Below are positions 38,256-47,732 of a DNA stretch of 64,000 nt, piece by piece; the stretch's first letter is position 1; each line of letters opens with the position of its first letter. Origin of the DNA: Streptomyces echinoruber (GTDB lineage Bacteria > Actinomycetota > Actinomycetes > Streptomycetales > Streptomycetaceae); the NCBI RefSeq assembly GCF_014651135.1, contig NZ_BMWH01000007.1, positions 1-64,000 on the forward strand. Direction: 5' to 3'. The notes beneath the pieces were generated by a model. It was not told where the DNA came from. It worked only from the letters and a program-made list of their open reading frames with translations, and did no database searches. The translations under genes and the position numbers were made by a program.

Positions 38256-38750
38256 TTATCGCCCGGCGCGCTCCGGAGCCGAGCCGGGGTTGCCATCGCT
38301 CTGGGCGTTCTCTCCGTCGCTCTCCGGGTTCCGCGTGTTCCCGCTCCTGTTCCCGCTCTGCGGCTTCTCGTCCTCGGCTCCGCCCGTTTCCGGACCTTGA
38401 ACGATGCGGATGGCGTCCCGCAGTGCCCGGCGCTGCTCGTCGCTCATCATCCCGAAGAAGGCGACGAGAGCGGCGGCGGGGTTGTCGCTCTGCGCCCACG
38501 CGTCGTTCATCAGCGCGGCGGCATAGGCGGCACGCGTGGAGACGGCCTCGTAGCGATAGGCGCGTCCTTCCTCCTCGCGGCGCACCCAGCCCTTCTGATG
38601 GAGATTGTCGAGAACGGTCATCACCGTGGTGTACGCGATGGACCGTTCCTGCTGCAGATCTTCCAGGACTTCCCGAACGGTCACCGGGCGGTTCCACTTC
38701 CACACCCGCGTCATGACCGCGTCTTCGAGTTCTCCCAAGGGGCGAGGCAC
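38256..38750 (-). CDS. BlaI/MecI/CopY-family transcriptional regulator
   Basis: 164 residues. The winged helix (GELEDAVMTRVWKWNRPVTV, then VLEDLQQERSIAYTTVMTVL and GWVRREEEGRAYRYEAV) is that of BlaI-type repressors, which are normally removed by proteolysis through a BlaR1 sensor protease. No M56/BlaR1 gene is adjacent, so the signal route is unclear. The C-terminal ~45 residues are a polar Asn-Gly-Ser-Glu tail from short DNA repeats. The GTG start follows TATTGT and TCTGAGGT. Its target could be itself or a distant penicillinase or efflux locus. Confidence 0.9.
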   Translation of the reverse strand: MPRPLGELEDAVMTRVWKWNRPVTVREVLEDLQQERSIAYTTVMTVLDNLHQKGWVRREEEGRAYRYEAVSTRAAYAAALMNDAWAQSDNPAAALVAFFGMMSDEQRRALRDAIRIVQGPETGGAEDEKPQSGNRSGNTRNPESDGENAQSDGNPGSAPERAGR

Positions 38751-38849
38751 ACCTCAGAACAATAGTGGGAGATCCCCCCAAGAGCGTGCCGAAAGCCGCT
38801 CAATGTGACAAATGGGGCAAAAGGGGCGATGTGCGACGGCTCAGGCGTC

Positions 38850-39032
38850 TCAGGCGTCGGTGTGCGGGGCGCCGGCCCGGTGGGCGCCCTCCGCGCGCGC
38901 GAGCGCGGCGTCGACGGCGGCGTCCTCCTTGGCCTTGTTGGCCCCGCCCTGGGTCTTCACGATCACACGGATCAGCCCGATGAAGAACGCGGCCATCACG
39001 ACCGGGGGCACGAGCGCGGAGACGTAGTCCAT
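38850..39032 (-). CDS. Small single-pass membrane protein
   Basis: 60 residues: one helix (VSALVPPVVMAAFFIGLIRV, residues 4-23) then a charged tail (AKEDAAVDAALARAEGAHRA). TACCCT ends six bases before the ATG, which fixes it as a leaderless start. Function unknown; proteins like this often tune larger membrane complexes. Confidence 0.75.
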   Translation of the reverse strand: MDYVSALVPPVVMAAFFIGLIRVIVKTQGGANKAKEDAAVDAALARAEGAHRAGAPHTDA

Positions 39033-39091
39033 GTCTCCAGGGTAGCCACGGGGACGGCGGGGAGCCGGGCGGCCCCCCGCCGGGTCGTGCC

Positions 39092-39973
39092 TCAGACCGC
39101 CGCCAGCCGCTGGGGCGGGTCGGCGGGCGGCGCGGCGGGCTTGCGGCGCGGGAAGACCTCGCCGGGGGTGGGGACGGGGCGGCGGGCCGGCCTGGGTGCG
39201 GCGGGGGCCTGGTCGGGCTTGGCCGGAGCCGGGCGCCGGCCGGGCTGCTCCTCGGGCTTGCCCACCGGGTCCTTGTCCCTGTCCTTGCCCTTGTCCCTGT
39301 CCCTGTCGTCCTTGTTCCTGTCCCTGTCGTCCTTGTTCCTGTCCTTGTCCTGGCCGGACTCGTCCGCGCGGGGACCGGCAGGGGCGGCGCACCCGGACGC
39401 GGACGCGCCCGCCGGTGCGGCGGGGCCCTGCGCGGCGTCCGACAGGCCGCCGCGCAGGGCGAGGAGGCGCGTGCGGGAGGCGGGGACCGTGGCGGCTCCG
39501 GCCGCCGGAAGTGCCGAGGCCGCCGGGGCCGCCGGAATCGCCGGGGCCGCCTCGGGGGCCGGGCGCGGCGCCGTACGGGCCAGGCGGGCGCGGACGTCCC
39601 GCTCGGCGAGGGCCTGGCAGCGGTCGAGCAGGGCGGCCGCCCGGCCGTTGCCGCGCAGGGCGCGCAGCGCGGCGAGGTCGTCGGGACGCGCGCGGTAGCC
39701 GGCGCCCAGCGCCTCCTCCAGGACCGTGAGATAGCCGACGACGGTGCCGGGCAGGGCGGCACGGTACCGGGCGACGTCGGCCACGAGGAAGGCGCGCAGC
39801 CGGGCGCCCTCGCGCATCGCCTCGTCGAGGGACTCGGCCAGGCGCAGACAGGCCCGGACGTCCTGCGCCGAGGCGGGGGCGGGGTGGAGGGCGAGGGCGA
39901 GAGCACGGCGGAGCACACGCAGCTCCTCCGGCGCGAACGCCATGCCGCCGCGGGATCCGTATGGCGTGGGCAT
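39092..39973 (-). CDS. Conserved hypothetical protein with helical N-terminus and charged repeats
   Basis: 293 residues. Residues ~10-120 are helical and look conserved (FAPEELRVLRRALALALHPA, later GYLTVLEEALGAGYRA). The rest is Pro/Ala-rich and includes a Lys-Asp-Arg tract (about 215-245) from a TCCTTGTCC-type DNA repeat. No known domain. The ATG is set by TACCGT ending six bases upstream (leaderless). It lies between the small membrane protein and coaX on the same strand; the 300-bp gap to coaX has only a 21-bp GCGCG-rich tandem repeat. Confidence 0.72.
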   Translation of the reverse strand: MPTPYGSRGGMAFAPEELRVLRRALALALHPAPASAQDVRACLRLAESLDEAMREGARLRAFLVADVARYRAALPGTVVGYLTVLEEALGAGYRARPDDLAALRALRGNGRAAALLDRCQALAERDVRARLARTAPRPAPEAAPAIPAAPAASALPAAGAATVPASRTRLLALRGGLSDAAQGPAAPAGASASGCAAPAGPRADESGQDKDRNKDDRDRNKDDRDRDKGKDRDKDPVGKPEEQPGRRPAPAKPDQAPAAPRPARRPVPTPGEVFPRRKPAAPPADPPQRLAAV

Positions 39974-40129
39974 GAGCCGACGGTACGCGCCAACCGGACA
40001 AACGAGATCGAAATGGGCGCGCGTGGCGCGGGAGCCACCCGGGTGGGGCAGCAGGACGCCCGCCGCCCGCGCCCCCGCCCGTGTCCCGGCCGGTCGGGGG
40101 CACCCGGCCGCGAGGGCTCCCGCTCCGGA

Positions 40130-40192
40130 CCGCGCGCGGCGCGAGACGCGCGGCGCGAAGCGCGAGACGCGCGGCGCGAAGCGCGAGGGCTC
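40130..40192. repeat. 21-bp GC tandem repeat upstream of a hypothetical gene
   Basis: Units related to GCGAGACGCGCGGCGCGAAGC start at 40141 and 40162, with partial copies on both sides. It lies in the 300-bp gap after coaX. Confidence 0.75.
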
Positions 40193-40273
40193 CGGCACCG
40201 TCCCGCGGTGCCTGGTGCCGGACCCGCGCAGCCCCGCAGCCCCTCCGTACTCCCCCGCTCCGCCCTTCCGCTC

Positions 40274-41071
40274 CTAAAGCCGCGACACGTTCCGCTCGTA
40301 CACCAGCCGCAGCCCGATCAGCGTCAGCCACGGCTCGTGCTCGTCGATCACCGACGACTCGCCCAGCACCATCGGCGCGAGCCCGCCCGTGGCGATCACG
40401 GTCACGTCGTCGGGGTCGTCCGCCAGCTCCCGGGCCATGCGGGTGACGACGCCGTCGACCTGGCCGGCGAAGCCGTAGACGATGCCGGCCTGCATGGCCT
40501 CGACCGTGTTCTTGCCGATGACGCTGCGCGGCCGGGCGACCTCGATCTTGCGGAGCTGGGCGGCCTTGACGCCCAGGGCCTCGACGGAGATCTCGATGCC
40601 GGGGGCGATGACCCCGCCGACGTACTCGCCGCGCGCGCTGACCGCGTCGAACGTCGTCGCCGTACCGAAGTCCACGACGATCGCGGGACCGCCGTAGAGC
40701 TCGTTGGCGGCGACGGCGTTGATGATGCGGTCGGCGCCGACCTCCTTGGGGTTGTCGAAGAGGATCGGGACGCCGGTCTTGACGCCGGGCTCCACCAGGA
40801 CGGCGGGCACGTCGCCGTAGTAGCGGCGGGTGACCTCGCGCAGCTCGTGCAGGACGGAGGGGACGGTGGCGCAGATGGCGATGCCGTCGATGCCGTCGCC
40901 GAGCTCGTCGCCGAGCAGCGGGTGCATGCCCATCAGGCCCTGCATCAGAACGGCGAGTTCGTCGGCGGTGCGGCGCGCGTCGGTGGAGATGCGCCAGTGC
41001 TCGACGATGTCCTCGCCGTCGAAGAGGCCGAGGACGGTGTGGGTGTTGCCTACGTCGATCGTCAGCAGCAT
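40274..41071 (-). CDS. coaX: Type III pantothenate kinase
   Basis: 265 residues. First step of coenzyme A synthesis from pantothenate, by the ASKHA-fold type III enzyme. It has the phosphate loop TIDVGNTHTVLGLFDG, the type III signature GADRIINAVAA, and VVDFGTATTFDAV. It ends the run panC-nadB-nadC-coaX: nadC stops 17 bp upstream, so the four are probably one transcript joining pantothenate/CoA and NAD synthesis. ATG 41071 has GGGGACCGGCC upstream with GGGGA as ribosome site. Confidence 0.96.
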   Translation of the reverse strand: MLLTIDVGNTHTVLGLFDGEDIVEHWRISTDARRTADELAVLMQGLMGMHPLLGDELGDGIDGIAICATVPSVLHELREVTRRYYGDVPAVLVEPGVKTGVPILFDNPKEVGADRIINAVAANELYGGPAIVVDFGTATTFDAVSARGEYVGGVIAPGIEISVEALGVKAAQLRKIEVARPRSVIGKNTVEAMQAGIVYGFAGQVDGVVTRMARELADDPDDVTVIATGGLAPMVLGESSVIDEHEPWLTLIGLRLVYERNVSRL

Positions 41072-41088
41072 GGCCGGTCCCCGCTTCC

Positions 41089-42114
41089 CTACTCCGCCTG
41101 CCCGGCGGGCTCGGCCGCGCGCAGGTCCAGGCCGATGTCGAGGATCGGCGAGGAGTGGGTGAGGGCACCCACGGCCAGGTAGTCGACGCCGGTCTCGGCG
41201 TACGCGCGCGCGTTGTCCAGGGTCAGCCGGCCGGACGCCTCCAGCTTGGCGCGGCCGCCGGCCATCGCGACGGCCTCGGCGCACTCGGCGGGCGTGAAGT
41301 TGTCCAGCAGGATCAGGTCGGCGCCGGCGTCGACCACCTCGCGCAGCTGCTGCAGGGTGTCCACCTCGACCTCGATCGGCACCTCGGGGAAGGCTTCGCG
41401 CACGGCCTTGAACGCCTGGGCGACGCCGCCGGCGGCGACCACGTGGTTGTCCTTGACCAGGGCCGCGTCGGACAGCGACATGCGGTGGTTGAGGCCGCCG
41501 CCGCAGCGCACCGCGAACTTCTCCAGCGCGCGCAGGCCCGGGGTGGTCTTGCGGGTGTCGCGGACCCTGGCCCCGGTGCCCTCCAGAACGTCCGCCCAGG
41601 CGCGCGTGGCGGTGGCGATGCCGGACAGGCGGCACAGCAGGTTCAGGGCGCTGCGCTCGGCGGTGAGCAGGTCGCGGGTGCGGGTGGTGACCGACAGCAG
41701 CTTCTGGCCGGGCTCGACGCGGTCGCCGTCGTCGACGTGCCGCTCGACCTCGAACTCGTCGCTGCACACCACCGAGATCACCGCCTCGGCGACCCGCAGG
41801 CCGGCCACCACGCCGGCCTGGCGGGCGACGAAGTCGCCGGTGGCGACGGCGTCCTCGGGGATGGTCGCCACCGTGGTGACGTCCACGCCGTGGTCCAGGT
41901 CCTCCTGGATGGCGAGGTGGGCGACGTCCTCGACCTCCAGGGGGTCGAGTCCGGCGTCGGCCAGGAGCCGGGCGAGCGCGGGGTCCAGGCCGCACTCGTC
42001 GGCGTACTCGGCGTACTCGTCGGGGCCCTCGCCGTTGTCCGCGCCGCAGGCGCAGCCGTCGCCGCAGCCTCCGGTCGAGGCGAGGGGGAGGTCGGTGTTG
42101 CTCACGTCGGTCAC
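41089..42114 (-). CDS. nadC: Nicotinate-nucleotide pyrophosphorylase (quinolinate phosphoribosyltransferase)
   Basis: 341 residues; converts quinolinate and PRPP to nicotinate mononucleotide. Core motifs are present: EDLDHGVDVTT, the substrate-binding RDTRKTTPGLRALEKFAVR, HRMSLSDAALVKDNH and LILLDNFTP. The GTG at 42114 overlaps the nadB stop (GTGA), so translation is coupled. Compared with the usual ~285 residues there is an extra ~45-residue N-terminus, acidic and with clustered cysteines (GGCGDGCACGADNG, then DECG), which could hold a metal or a redox switch. The partner enzyme NadB is the gene just upstream. Confidence 0.96.
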   Translation of the reverse strand: MTDVSNTDLPLASTGGCGDGCACGADNGEGPDEYAEYADECGLDPALARLLADAGLDPLEVEDVAHLAIQEDLDHGVDVTTVATIPEDAVATGDFVARQAGVVAGLRVAEAVISVVCSDEFEVERHVDDGDRVEPGQKLLSVTTRTRDLLTAERSALNLLCRLSGIATATRAWADVLEGTGARVRDTRKTTPGLRALEKFAVRCGGGLNHRMSLSDAALVKDNHVVAAGGVAQAFKAVREAFPEVPIEVEVDTLQQLREVVDAGADLILLDNFTPAECAEAVAMAGGRAKLEASGRLTLDNARAYAETGVDYLAVGALTHSSPILDIGLDLRAAEPAGQAE

Positions 42115-43847
42115 TGCTCCTGGGGACGGTGGGGCGCGGGAGACGCCTGGGGACGGGTCGGGGGGAAGTCTGCTGTGTCGGTGGTCCGCACGGCCAGGGT
42201 GCGGTCCGGGTTGAGCCGTACGACGATGTGGCGGCGCCAGGCCGTGTCGTCCCGCTCGGGGCGGTCCTCGCGCCAGTGGCAGCCGCGGGTCTCCTCGCGC
42301 AGCCGGGCGGCGGCGACCAGGACGCGGGCCACGCACAGCAGGTTGGTGGCCTCCCAGGTGTCGACACCGGGCTCGGCCGTCTTGCCGTGCACGTCGAGGG
42401 CGTCGCGCGCCTCGGTGTGCAGCCGTTCGAGCTGGTCGGCGGCCTTCTGCAGGGACTCGGCCGAGCGGAGCACGCCGGCGCCCTCGGTCATGATCCGCTG
42501 GATGGCGAAGCGGGCCTCGGGGGCGAGCAGGGGGTGGGCGGGCTTCGCCGGCTGCGGGACGGGCTCGGGCACCCGCGCGGGCAGACCGCCCCCGGCACGG
42601 CCGGCCGCGATGTCGGCGGCGATGCGCTCGGCGTACACCAGGCCCTCCAGGAGGGAGTTGGAGGCGAGGCGGTTGGCGCCGTGCACGCCGGTGCAGGCGA
42701 CCTCGCCGCACGCGTACAGGCCGGGGACGGTGGTGCGGCCGCGGGAGTCGGTGCGCACGCCGCCGGAGGCGTAGTGGGCGGCCGGGGCGACCGGGATGGG
42801 CTCGGTGACCGGGTCGATGCCGTGGGCGCGGCAGGCGGCCAGGATGGTCGGGAAGCGGTGCTGCCACATCTCGGCGCCGAAGTGGCGGGCGTCGAGGAAC
42901 ATGTGCTCGGCGTCCTGCTCCCGCATGCGGCGCATGATGCCCTTGGCGACGATGTCCCGGGGCGCCAGCTCGGCCAGCTCGTGCCGGCCGACCATGAAGC
43001 GCACGCCGCCGGCGTCGACCAGGTGGGCGCCCTCGCCGCGCACCGCCTCGGAGACCAGGGGCTGCTGGCCCTCGGCGTCCGGGCCGAGGAACAGCACCGT
43101 CGGGTGGAACTGCACGAACTCCAGGTCGGAGACCTCCGCGCCGGCCCGCAGCGCCAGGGCCACGCCGTCGCCGGTGGACACCGCCGGGTTGGTGGTGGCC
43201 GAGTAGACCTGCCCCATGCCGCCCGTGGCCAGCACGACGGCGGGGGCGTGCACGGCGCCCACGCCGTCGTGCTGGCCCTCGCCCATGACGTGCAGGGTGA
43301 CGCCGGCGGTGCGGCCCTCGGCGTCGGTGAGCAGGTCCAGCACGAGCGCGTTCTCGACGGTGCGCACCCCGCGTGCGCGCACGGCCGCCACCAGCGCGCG
43401 GGAGATCTCGGCGCCGGTGGCGTCGCCGCCCGCGTGGGCGATGCGGCGGCGGTGGTGGCCGCCCTCGCGGGTGAGCTGGATGCCGCCCGCCTCGTCGGTG
43501 TCGAACCGGGCGCCGGTGGAGATCAGCCGCCGTACGGCGTCGGGGCCCTCGGTGACGAGGATGCGCACGGCCTCCTCGTCGCACAGCCCGGCGCCCGCGA
43601 CGAGGGTGTCCCGCAGGTGCTGTGCGGGGGTGTCGCCCTCGCCGAGGGCGGCGGCGATGCCGCCCTGGGCCCAGCGGGTGGAGCCGTCGTCGAGGCGGGC
43701 CTTGGTGACGACGACGGTGTCCAGGCCGGCGGCCTGGCAGCGCAGGGCGGCGGTCAGGCCGGCCACGCCGGAGCCGACGACCACCACGTCCGCCGGGATC
43801 GACCACCCGGGGGCGGGCGCGTGCAGTCGTATGCCTGTGCTGGTCAC
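42111..43847 (-). CDS. nadB: L-aspartate oxidase
   Basis: 578-residue flavoprotein making iminoaspartate for NAD synthesis. FAD motif [20 protein letters not shown] lies at ~22-41, and the active-site block [15 protein letters not shown], later [19 protein letters not shown], matches the succinate dehydrogenase/NadB family. The GTG start overlaps the panC stop by 4 bp and the stop overlaps nadC by 4 bp. No nadA (quinolinate synthase) is in the window, so it must be elsewhere. Confidence 0.96.
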   Translation of the reverse strand: MTSTGIRLHAPAPGWSIPADVVVVGSGVAGLTAALRCQAAGLDTVVVTKARLDDGSTRWAQGGIAAALGEGDTPAQHLRDTLVAGAGLCDEEAVRILVTEGPDAVRRLISTGARFDTDEAGGIQLTREGGHHRRRIAHAGGDATGAEISRALVAAVRARGVRTVENALVLDLLTDAEGRTAGVTLHVMGEGQHDGVGAVHAPAVVLATGGMGQVYSATTNPAVSTGDGVALALRAGAEVSDLEFVQFHPTVLFLGPDAEGQQPLVSEAVRGEGAHLVDAGGVRFMVGRHELAELAPRDIVAKGIMRRMREQDAEHMFLDARHFGAEMWQHRFPTILAACRAHGIDPVTEPIPVAPAAHYASGGVRTDSRGRTTVPGLYACGEVACTGVHGANRLASNSLLEGLVYAERIAADIAAGRAGGGLPARVPEPVPQPAKPAHPLLAPEARFAIQRIMTEGAGVLRSAESLQKAADQLERLHTEARDALDVHGKTAEPGVDTWEATNLLCVARVLVAAARLREETRGCHWREDRPERDDTAWRRHIVVRLNPDRTLAVRTTDTADFPPTRPQASPAPHRPQEQ

Positions 43848-44836
43848 GAGGCGGCTCCGAAGGTGAGGGGGATGTTGTCGATCAGCCGGGTCGTGCCGAC
43901 CCGGGCCGCGACGGCGAGGACGGCCTCGCCGGTGAAGTCGTCGGGCACGTCGGTGAAGTCGGACGGGTCGACGAGGGCGAGGTAGTCCAGGCGCAGAGGC
44001 GGATCGAGGCGGGCGGCCTCGTCCAGCACGTGGCGGGCGGCGGCCAGCACGGCCTTGGGGCCGCTCGGCGCCGCTTTGGCCACGGCCTCAGCGTCGGCGG
44101 CCGCGCGGGCCTCGCCCAGGGCGCTCAGCGCCTCGGCGCGCGCGTGCGTGGAGGGCACCTCGCGGGCCCGCGCGCGCAGCGCCTCCTGCGCCACGTGCCG
44201 GTCCCGGCCGGCGAACAGGGCGCGGGAGAGGGCGAGCGCGGTGCGCCGCTCCTGCGGGGCGAGGTAGCGGTTGCGGCTGGAGAGGGCCAGCCCGTCCTCC
44301 TCGCGCACGGTGGGGACGGCGACGATCTCGACGGGGAAGTTCAGGTCGCGCACCATGCGGCGGATCAGGGCGAGCTGCTGGGCGTCCTTCTGGCCGTAGA
44401 GGGCCACGTCCGGGGCGGTGAGGTGGAGCAGCTTGGCGACGACGGTGAGCATGCCGTCGAAGTGTCCGGGCCGGAAGGCGCCCTCCAGGCGCTCCCCCAT
44501 GGGTCCGGCGCTGATCCGGACCTGGGGTTCGCCGCCGGGGTAGACCTCCTCCACGGAAGGGGCGAACACGACGTCGGCGCCCGCCTGTTCGGCGAGCTTG
44601 ACGTCGGCCTCCAGGGTGCGCGGGTAACGGTCGAGGTCCTCCCCCTGCCCGAACTGCAGCGGATTGACGAAGACGGTGACGACGACCTCGCCGTCGCGGC
44701 CGACGGTCTCGCGCGCGGTGCGGATCAGGGTGGCGTGGCCCTCGTGCAGAGCGCCCATGGTCATCACGACGGCGCGGCGGCCCACGCGTGCGCGGGCACG
44801 CAGCTCGTCGGCGGTGCGCAGCAGGGCTGTGGTCAT
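43844..44836 (-). CDS. panC: Pantothenate synthetase
   Basis: 330 residues; joins pantoate and beta-alanine using ATP. Signature HIGH-like motif [36 protein letters not shown], and [17 protein letters not shown] with the SSRNRYL loop are all present. The enzyme is about 40 residues longer than E. coli PanC because of an Ala-rich insertion (~225-265, [20 protein letters not shown]). It heads the run of overlapping genes. The 259-bp gap upstream holds 15- to 17-bp repeats and separates it from the Rossmann/DUF2520 gene, a possible ketopantoate reductase. Confidence 0.97.
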   Translation of the reverse strand: MTTALLRTADELRARARVGRRAVVMTMGALHEGHATLIRTARETVGRDGEVVVTVFVNPLQFGQGEDLDRYPRTLEADVKLAEQAGADVVFAPSVEEVYPGGEPQVRISAGPMGERLEGAFRPGHFDGMLTVVAKLLHLTAPDVALYGQKDAQQLALIRRMVRDLNFPVEIVAVPTVREEDGLALSSRNRYLAPQERRTALALSRALFAGRDRHVAQEALRARAREVPSTHARAEALSALGEARAAADAEAVAKAAPSGPKAVLAAARHVLDEAARLDPPLRLDYLALVDPSDFTDVPDDFTGEAVLAVAARVGTTRLIDNIPLTFGAAS

Positions 44837-44929
44837 CGCAGGTCTCCGTTCTCGGGCGCGCCCGCACGCGGACGGCCCTCGGGGGCGGTGGGGGACGCGG
44901 CGCGGGCGGCGCCGGGCGCGTGCGGCGGG

Positions 44930-45050
44930 CGTCCGGTCGTACGGGGCCGGGCGGTCGCGCGGGGCCGGCCGGTCGCGCATGGCCGTACGGCCGTACGGGG
45001 CCGTCCCGTCGTACGGAGCCGTCCCGTCGTACGGGGCCCGCGCGCGGGCC
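44930..45050. repeat. GTACGGGGCCG-type repeats between panC and the DUF2520 gene
   Basis: About seven copies of a CGGTCGTACGGGGCCG-like unit in varying spacing. The 259-bp gap holds nothing else. Confidence 0.65.
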
Positions 45051-45095
45051 GGGAAACGGGCCGCAGGGCGCCGCCGCTGGGGAAACCGGCCCGGG

Positions 45096-46061
45096 TCACG
45101 GCGTGTTCCCCGGGGTGCCCTCGGGCCCGGCCGCGCCGCCCGTGCCGTGCGCGCCGCCCGTGCCGTCGGCGAGGACCTCCAGCAGGTTCTCGGCCAGCTC
45201 GGGCTTGAGCAGGCCGTGGGCGAGGGCGCGGTCGGCGGTGGCGCGGGCCATCGCCAGGTAGCCGGCGACGGTCTGCGGGGAGTGCCGGCGCAACTCGGCG
45301 ACGTGCGCGGCGACGGTGCCGGCGTCCCCGCGCGCGACGGGGCCGGTCAGGGCGGCGTCGCCGGAGCGCAGCGCGTTGTCGAGGGCGGCGCCGAGCAGCG
45401 GGCCGAGCATCCGGTCGGGAGCCCCGACACCGGCCGTGCGCAGCAGCTCCATGGCCTGGGCGACCAGCGTCACCAGGTGGTTGGCGCCCAGGGCGAGGGC
45501 CGCGTGGTACAGCGGGCGCATCTCCTCGGCGATCCACTCCGGCTCGCCGCCCATCTCGATGACCAGGGCCTCGGCGGCCAGCCGCAGTTCCTCGGGGGCG
45601 GTGACGCCGAACGGGCAGCCGGCGAGCCGCTGCACGTCGACGGGGGTGCCGGTGAAGGTCATCGCCGGGTGCAGCGCGAGCGGCAGCGCGCCCGCGCGCC
45701 GGGCCGGGTCCAGCACGCGCGTGCCGTAGCGCCCGGAGGTGTGCACGAGCAGCTGCCCCGGCCGCACCGCCCGGGTGGCGGCCAGGCCCTCGACCAGGCC
45801 GGGCAGCGCGTCGTCGGGGACGGTCAGCAGCACCAGCTCGGCCCGCTCCAGGACCTCGGCGGGCGGGACCAGGGGCACGTCGGGCAGCAGTTGCGCGGCG
45901 CGGCGCCGGGAGGCGTCGGAGACCCCGGAGACGGCCACCGGGCGGTGCCCGGCGAGTTGGAGGGACGCGGCCAGCGCGGGACCCACGCGTCCGGCGCCCA
46001 CGACGCCGACGGTGAGCCGCGCGGGGCGGTCCCTGGGGTCTGCCTGCTGGAATGTACTCAC
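45096..46061 (-). CDS. Rossmann-fold/DUF2520 protein, possible ketopantoate reductase (PanG-like)
   Basis: 321 residues: NAD(P)-binding N-terminus ([20 protein letters not shown], ~18-37; [10 protein letters not shown]) and a helical C-terminal DUF2520 domain (HPAMTFTG, then [20 protein letters not shown]) with the His and Lys/Asn-type residues of 6-phosphogluconate-dehydrogenase-like reductases. Some DUF2520 proteins, called PanG in Francisella and others, reduce ketopantoate to pantoate. Position beside panC makes that role likely here. Another NADP-dependent reduction is possible. The C-terminal ~25 residues are Gly-Thr repeats. Confidence 0.85.
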   Translation of the reverse strand: MSTFQQADPRDRPARLTVGVVGAGRVGPALAASLQLAGHRPVAVSGVSDASRRRAAQLLPDVPLVPPAEVLERAELVLLTVPDDALPGLVEGLAATRAVRPGQLLVHTSGRYGTRVLDPARRAGALPLALHPAMTFTGTPVDVQRLAGCPFGVTAPEELRLAAEALVIEMGGEPEWIAEEMRPLYHAALALGANHLVTLVAQAMELLRTAGVGAPDRMLGPLLGAALDNALRSGDAALTGPVARGDAGTVAAHVAELRRHSPQTVAGYLAMARATADRALAHGLLKPELAENLLEVLADGTGGAHGTGGAAGPEGTPGNTP

Positions 46062-46266
46062 GCGACGGCGGCCTTCCCGTTCCAGTCCGCTCGGGGTACC
46101 GGACGATTTCTCGTCATGTTAACGCGATCGGTTCGAAGGGTGTTCGGCCGTCCACGGACCGTGGGCCTTCGTGACGCTCCGCCGCCGCGCGCGGGCCGGG
46201 CGGAAACACGGAAAACACGGGAAACACGGGTGACCGCGAGCGGCCGCCCGCGGGATGATCCCGGCC

Positions 46267-47577
46267 ATGAGCGACACGGCGGACACGGCGGACGACGGTA
46301 GTACGACGGCACGGAACCGAAAGCCCGCGGAAGCGGCCGCGGAGGGGGCAGGGGCGGCCACGGAGGAAGAGCGGACGGCCACGGACCAGGAAGAGCGGGC
46401 GGCATCGGACGAGGAACGGCGCGCCGCGCTGCGCGAACGGCGCCGCGCCGCGTGCCGGAGCGTGCGGCGCGTCCTCGCCCGCCCCGGTTACCTGGGCACC
46501 CTGCGCGAGCGGCTGGCGCTGCTGGAGCGGGCCGGCGAGGTGTACGACCTCGACGAGCGCGGCGACCTCTACGGCGACGGCGTCGTCGAGGCCCTGGAGC
46601 GGAAGATCGCCGGGCTGCTCGGCACCGAAGCAGCCGCGTTCTTCCCCACCGGGACGATGGCCCAGCAGGTCGCCCTGCGCTGCTGGGCGGGCCGCACCGG
46701 CAACCCGGCCGTCGCCCTGCACGCCCTCGCCCACCCCGAGGTGCACGAACGCCACGCCCTGAGCCAGGTCACCGGGCTGCGCCCGCTCCACGTCACCACC
46801 GAGCCGCGGCCCACCACCGCCCGGGAGGTGCGCGAGCTGCCCGAGCCGTTCGGCGCGCTCATGCTCGAACTGCCGCTGCGGGACGCCGGTTTCCTGCTGC
46901 CCACCTGGGAGGAGCTGTGCGCGGTGGTGGAGGCGGCGCGCGAGCGCGACGCGGTGGTGCACGTCGACGGCGCGCGCCTGTGGGAGACCACCGTCCACTT
47001 CGGCCGCCCCCTCGACGAGATCGCGGCCCTGGCCGACAGCGTCTACGTGTCCTTCTACAAGTCCCTCGGCGGCTACGGCGGCGCGGCCCTCGCCGGGCCG
47101 AGCACGCTGGTCGACGAGGCGAAGACCTGGCGGCACCGCTACGGCGGCCAGGTCTTCCAGCAGTTCCCGACCGTGCTGGCGGCGCTCGTCGGGCTGGAGC
47201 GGGAACTGCCCCGGCTGCCCGACTACGTGCGGCACGCGCGCGTGGTGGCCGCCGCGCTGCGCGAGGGCCTCGCTGCGGCCGGGGTGCCGTGGGCCCGGGT
47301 GCACCCCGAGGTGCCGCACACCCACGAGTTCCAGCTGTGGCTGCCCTACGACGCCGACGTCCTCGCCGAGGCCGCGGTCCGCACCGCCGAGGAGACCGGG
47401 ACACTGCTCTTCGCCCATGCCTGGGACCCGAAGGGCCCCGGCCTGGCCTGCACGGAGGTGTCCGTGCAGGCCGCGGGGCTGGAGTGGACGGCGGACGACG
47501 TGCGGGCGGCGGTGGGCGACTTCGCGGCCCGGCTCGGCGACGGTTTTCCGGAGGGCGTCCCCCGCCAGGTCCGGTAG
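46267..47577 (+). CDS. Threonine aldolase/beta-eliminating-lyase-like PLP enzyme
   Basis: 436 residues. A ~70-residue charged, low-complexity N-terminus (Thr, Ala, Glu, Arg) precedes an aminotransferase-like fold: FFPTGTMAQQVALRCWAG, HVDGARLWE with the PLP-binding Asp, and YVSFYKSLGGYGGAALAG holding the Schiff-base Lys. It matches low-specificity L-threonine aldolase and related lyases; the natural substrate is not clear. GATGAT ends seven bases before ATG 46267, again a leaderless-type start. The N-terminal tail is unusual for the family. The stop region is repeated downstream. Confidence 0.87.
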   Translation: MSDTADTADDGSTTARNRKPAEAAAEGAGAATEEERTATDQEERAASDEERRAALRERRRAACRSVRRVLARPGYLGTLRERLALLERAGEVYDLDERGDLYGDGVVEALERKIAGLLGTEAAAFFPTGTMAQQVALRCWAGRTGNPAVALHALAHPEVHERHALSQVTGLRPLHVTTEPRPTTAREVRELPEPFGALMLELPLRDAGFLLPTWEELCAVVEAARERDAVVHVDGARLWETTVHFGRPLDEIAALADSVYVSFYKSLGGYGGAALAGPSTLVDEAKTWRHRYGGQVFQQFPTVLAALVGLERELPRLPDYVRHARVVAAALREGLAAAGVPWARVHPEVPHTHEFQLWLPYDADVLAEAAVRTAEETGTLLFAHAWDPKGPGLACTEVSVQAAGLEWTADDVRAAVGDFAARLGDGFPEGVPRQVR

Positions 47578-47624
47578 GTACGGCCGTCGGGTACGGCCAT
47601 CGGGTACTGCCGTCGGATACTGCC
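47564..47624. repeat. 13-bp tandem repeats starting at the lyase stop codon
   Basis: GTCGGGTACGGCC-type units at 47586, 47599 and 47612 follow a related stretch that holds the stop TAG. GTTCCGGGG-type repeats also fill 47680-47730. Confidence 0.65.
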
Positions 47625-47732
47625 GGACCCGACGGCCGGGTCGCACCGCGGGCACGGGGTCGCGCGCCGCGGGAGGGTGTTCCGGGGTGCGCCGGAGCGT
47701 TCCAGGGCGTTCCGGGGCGTTCCGGGGAGGGC

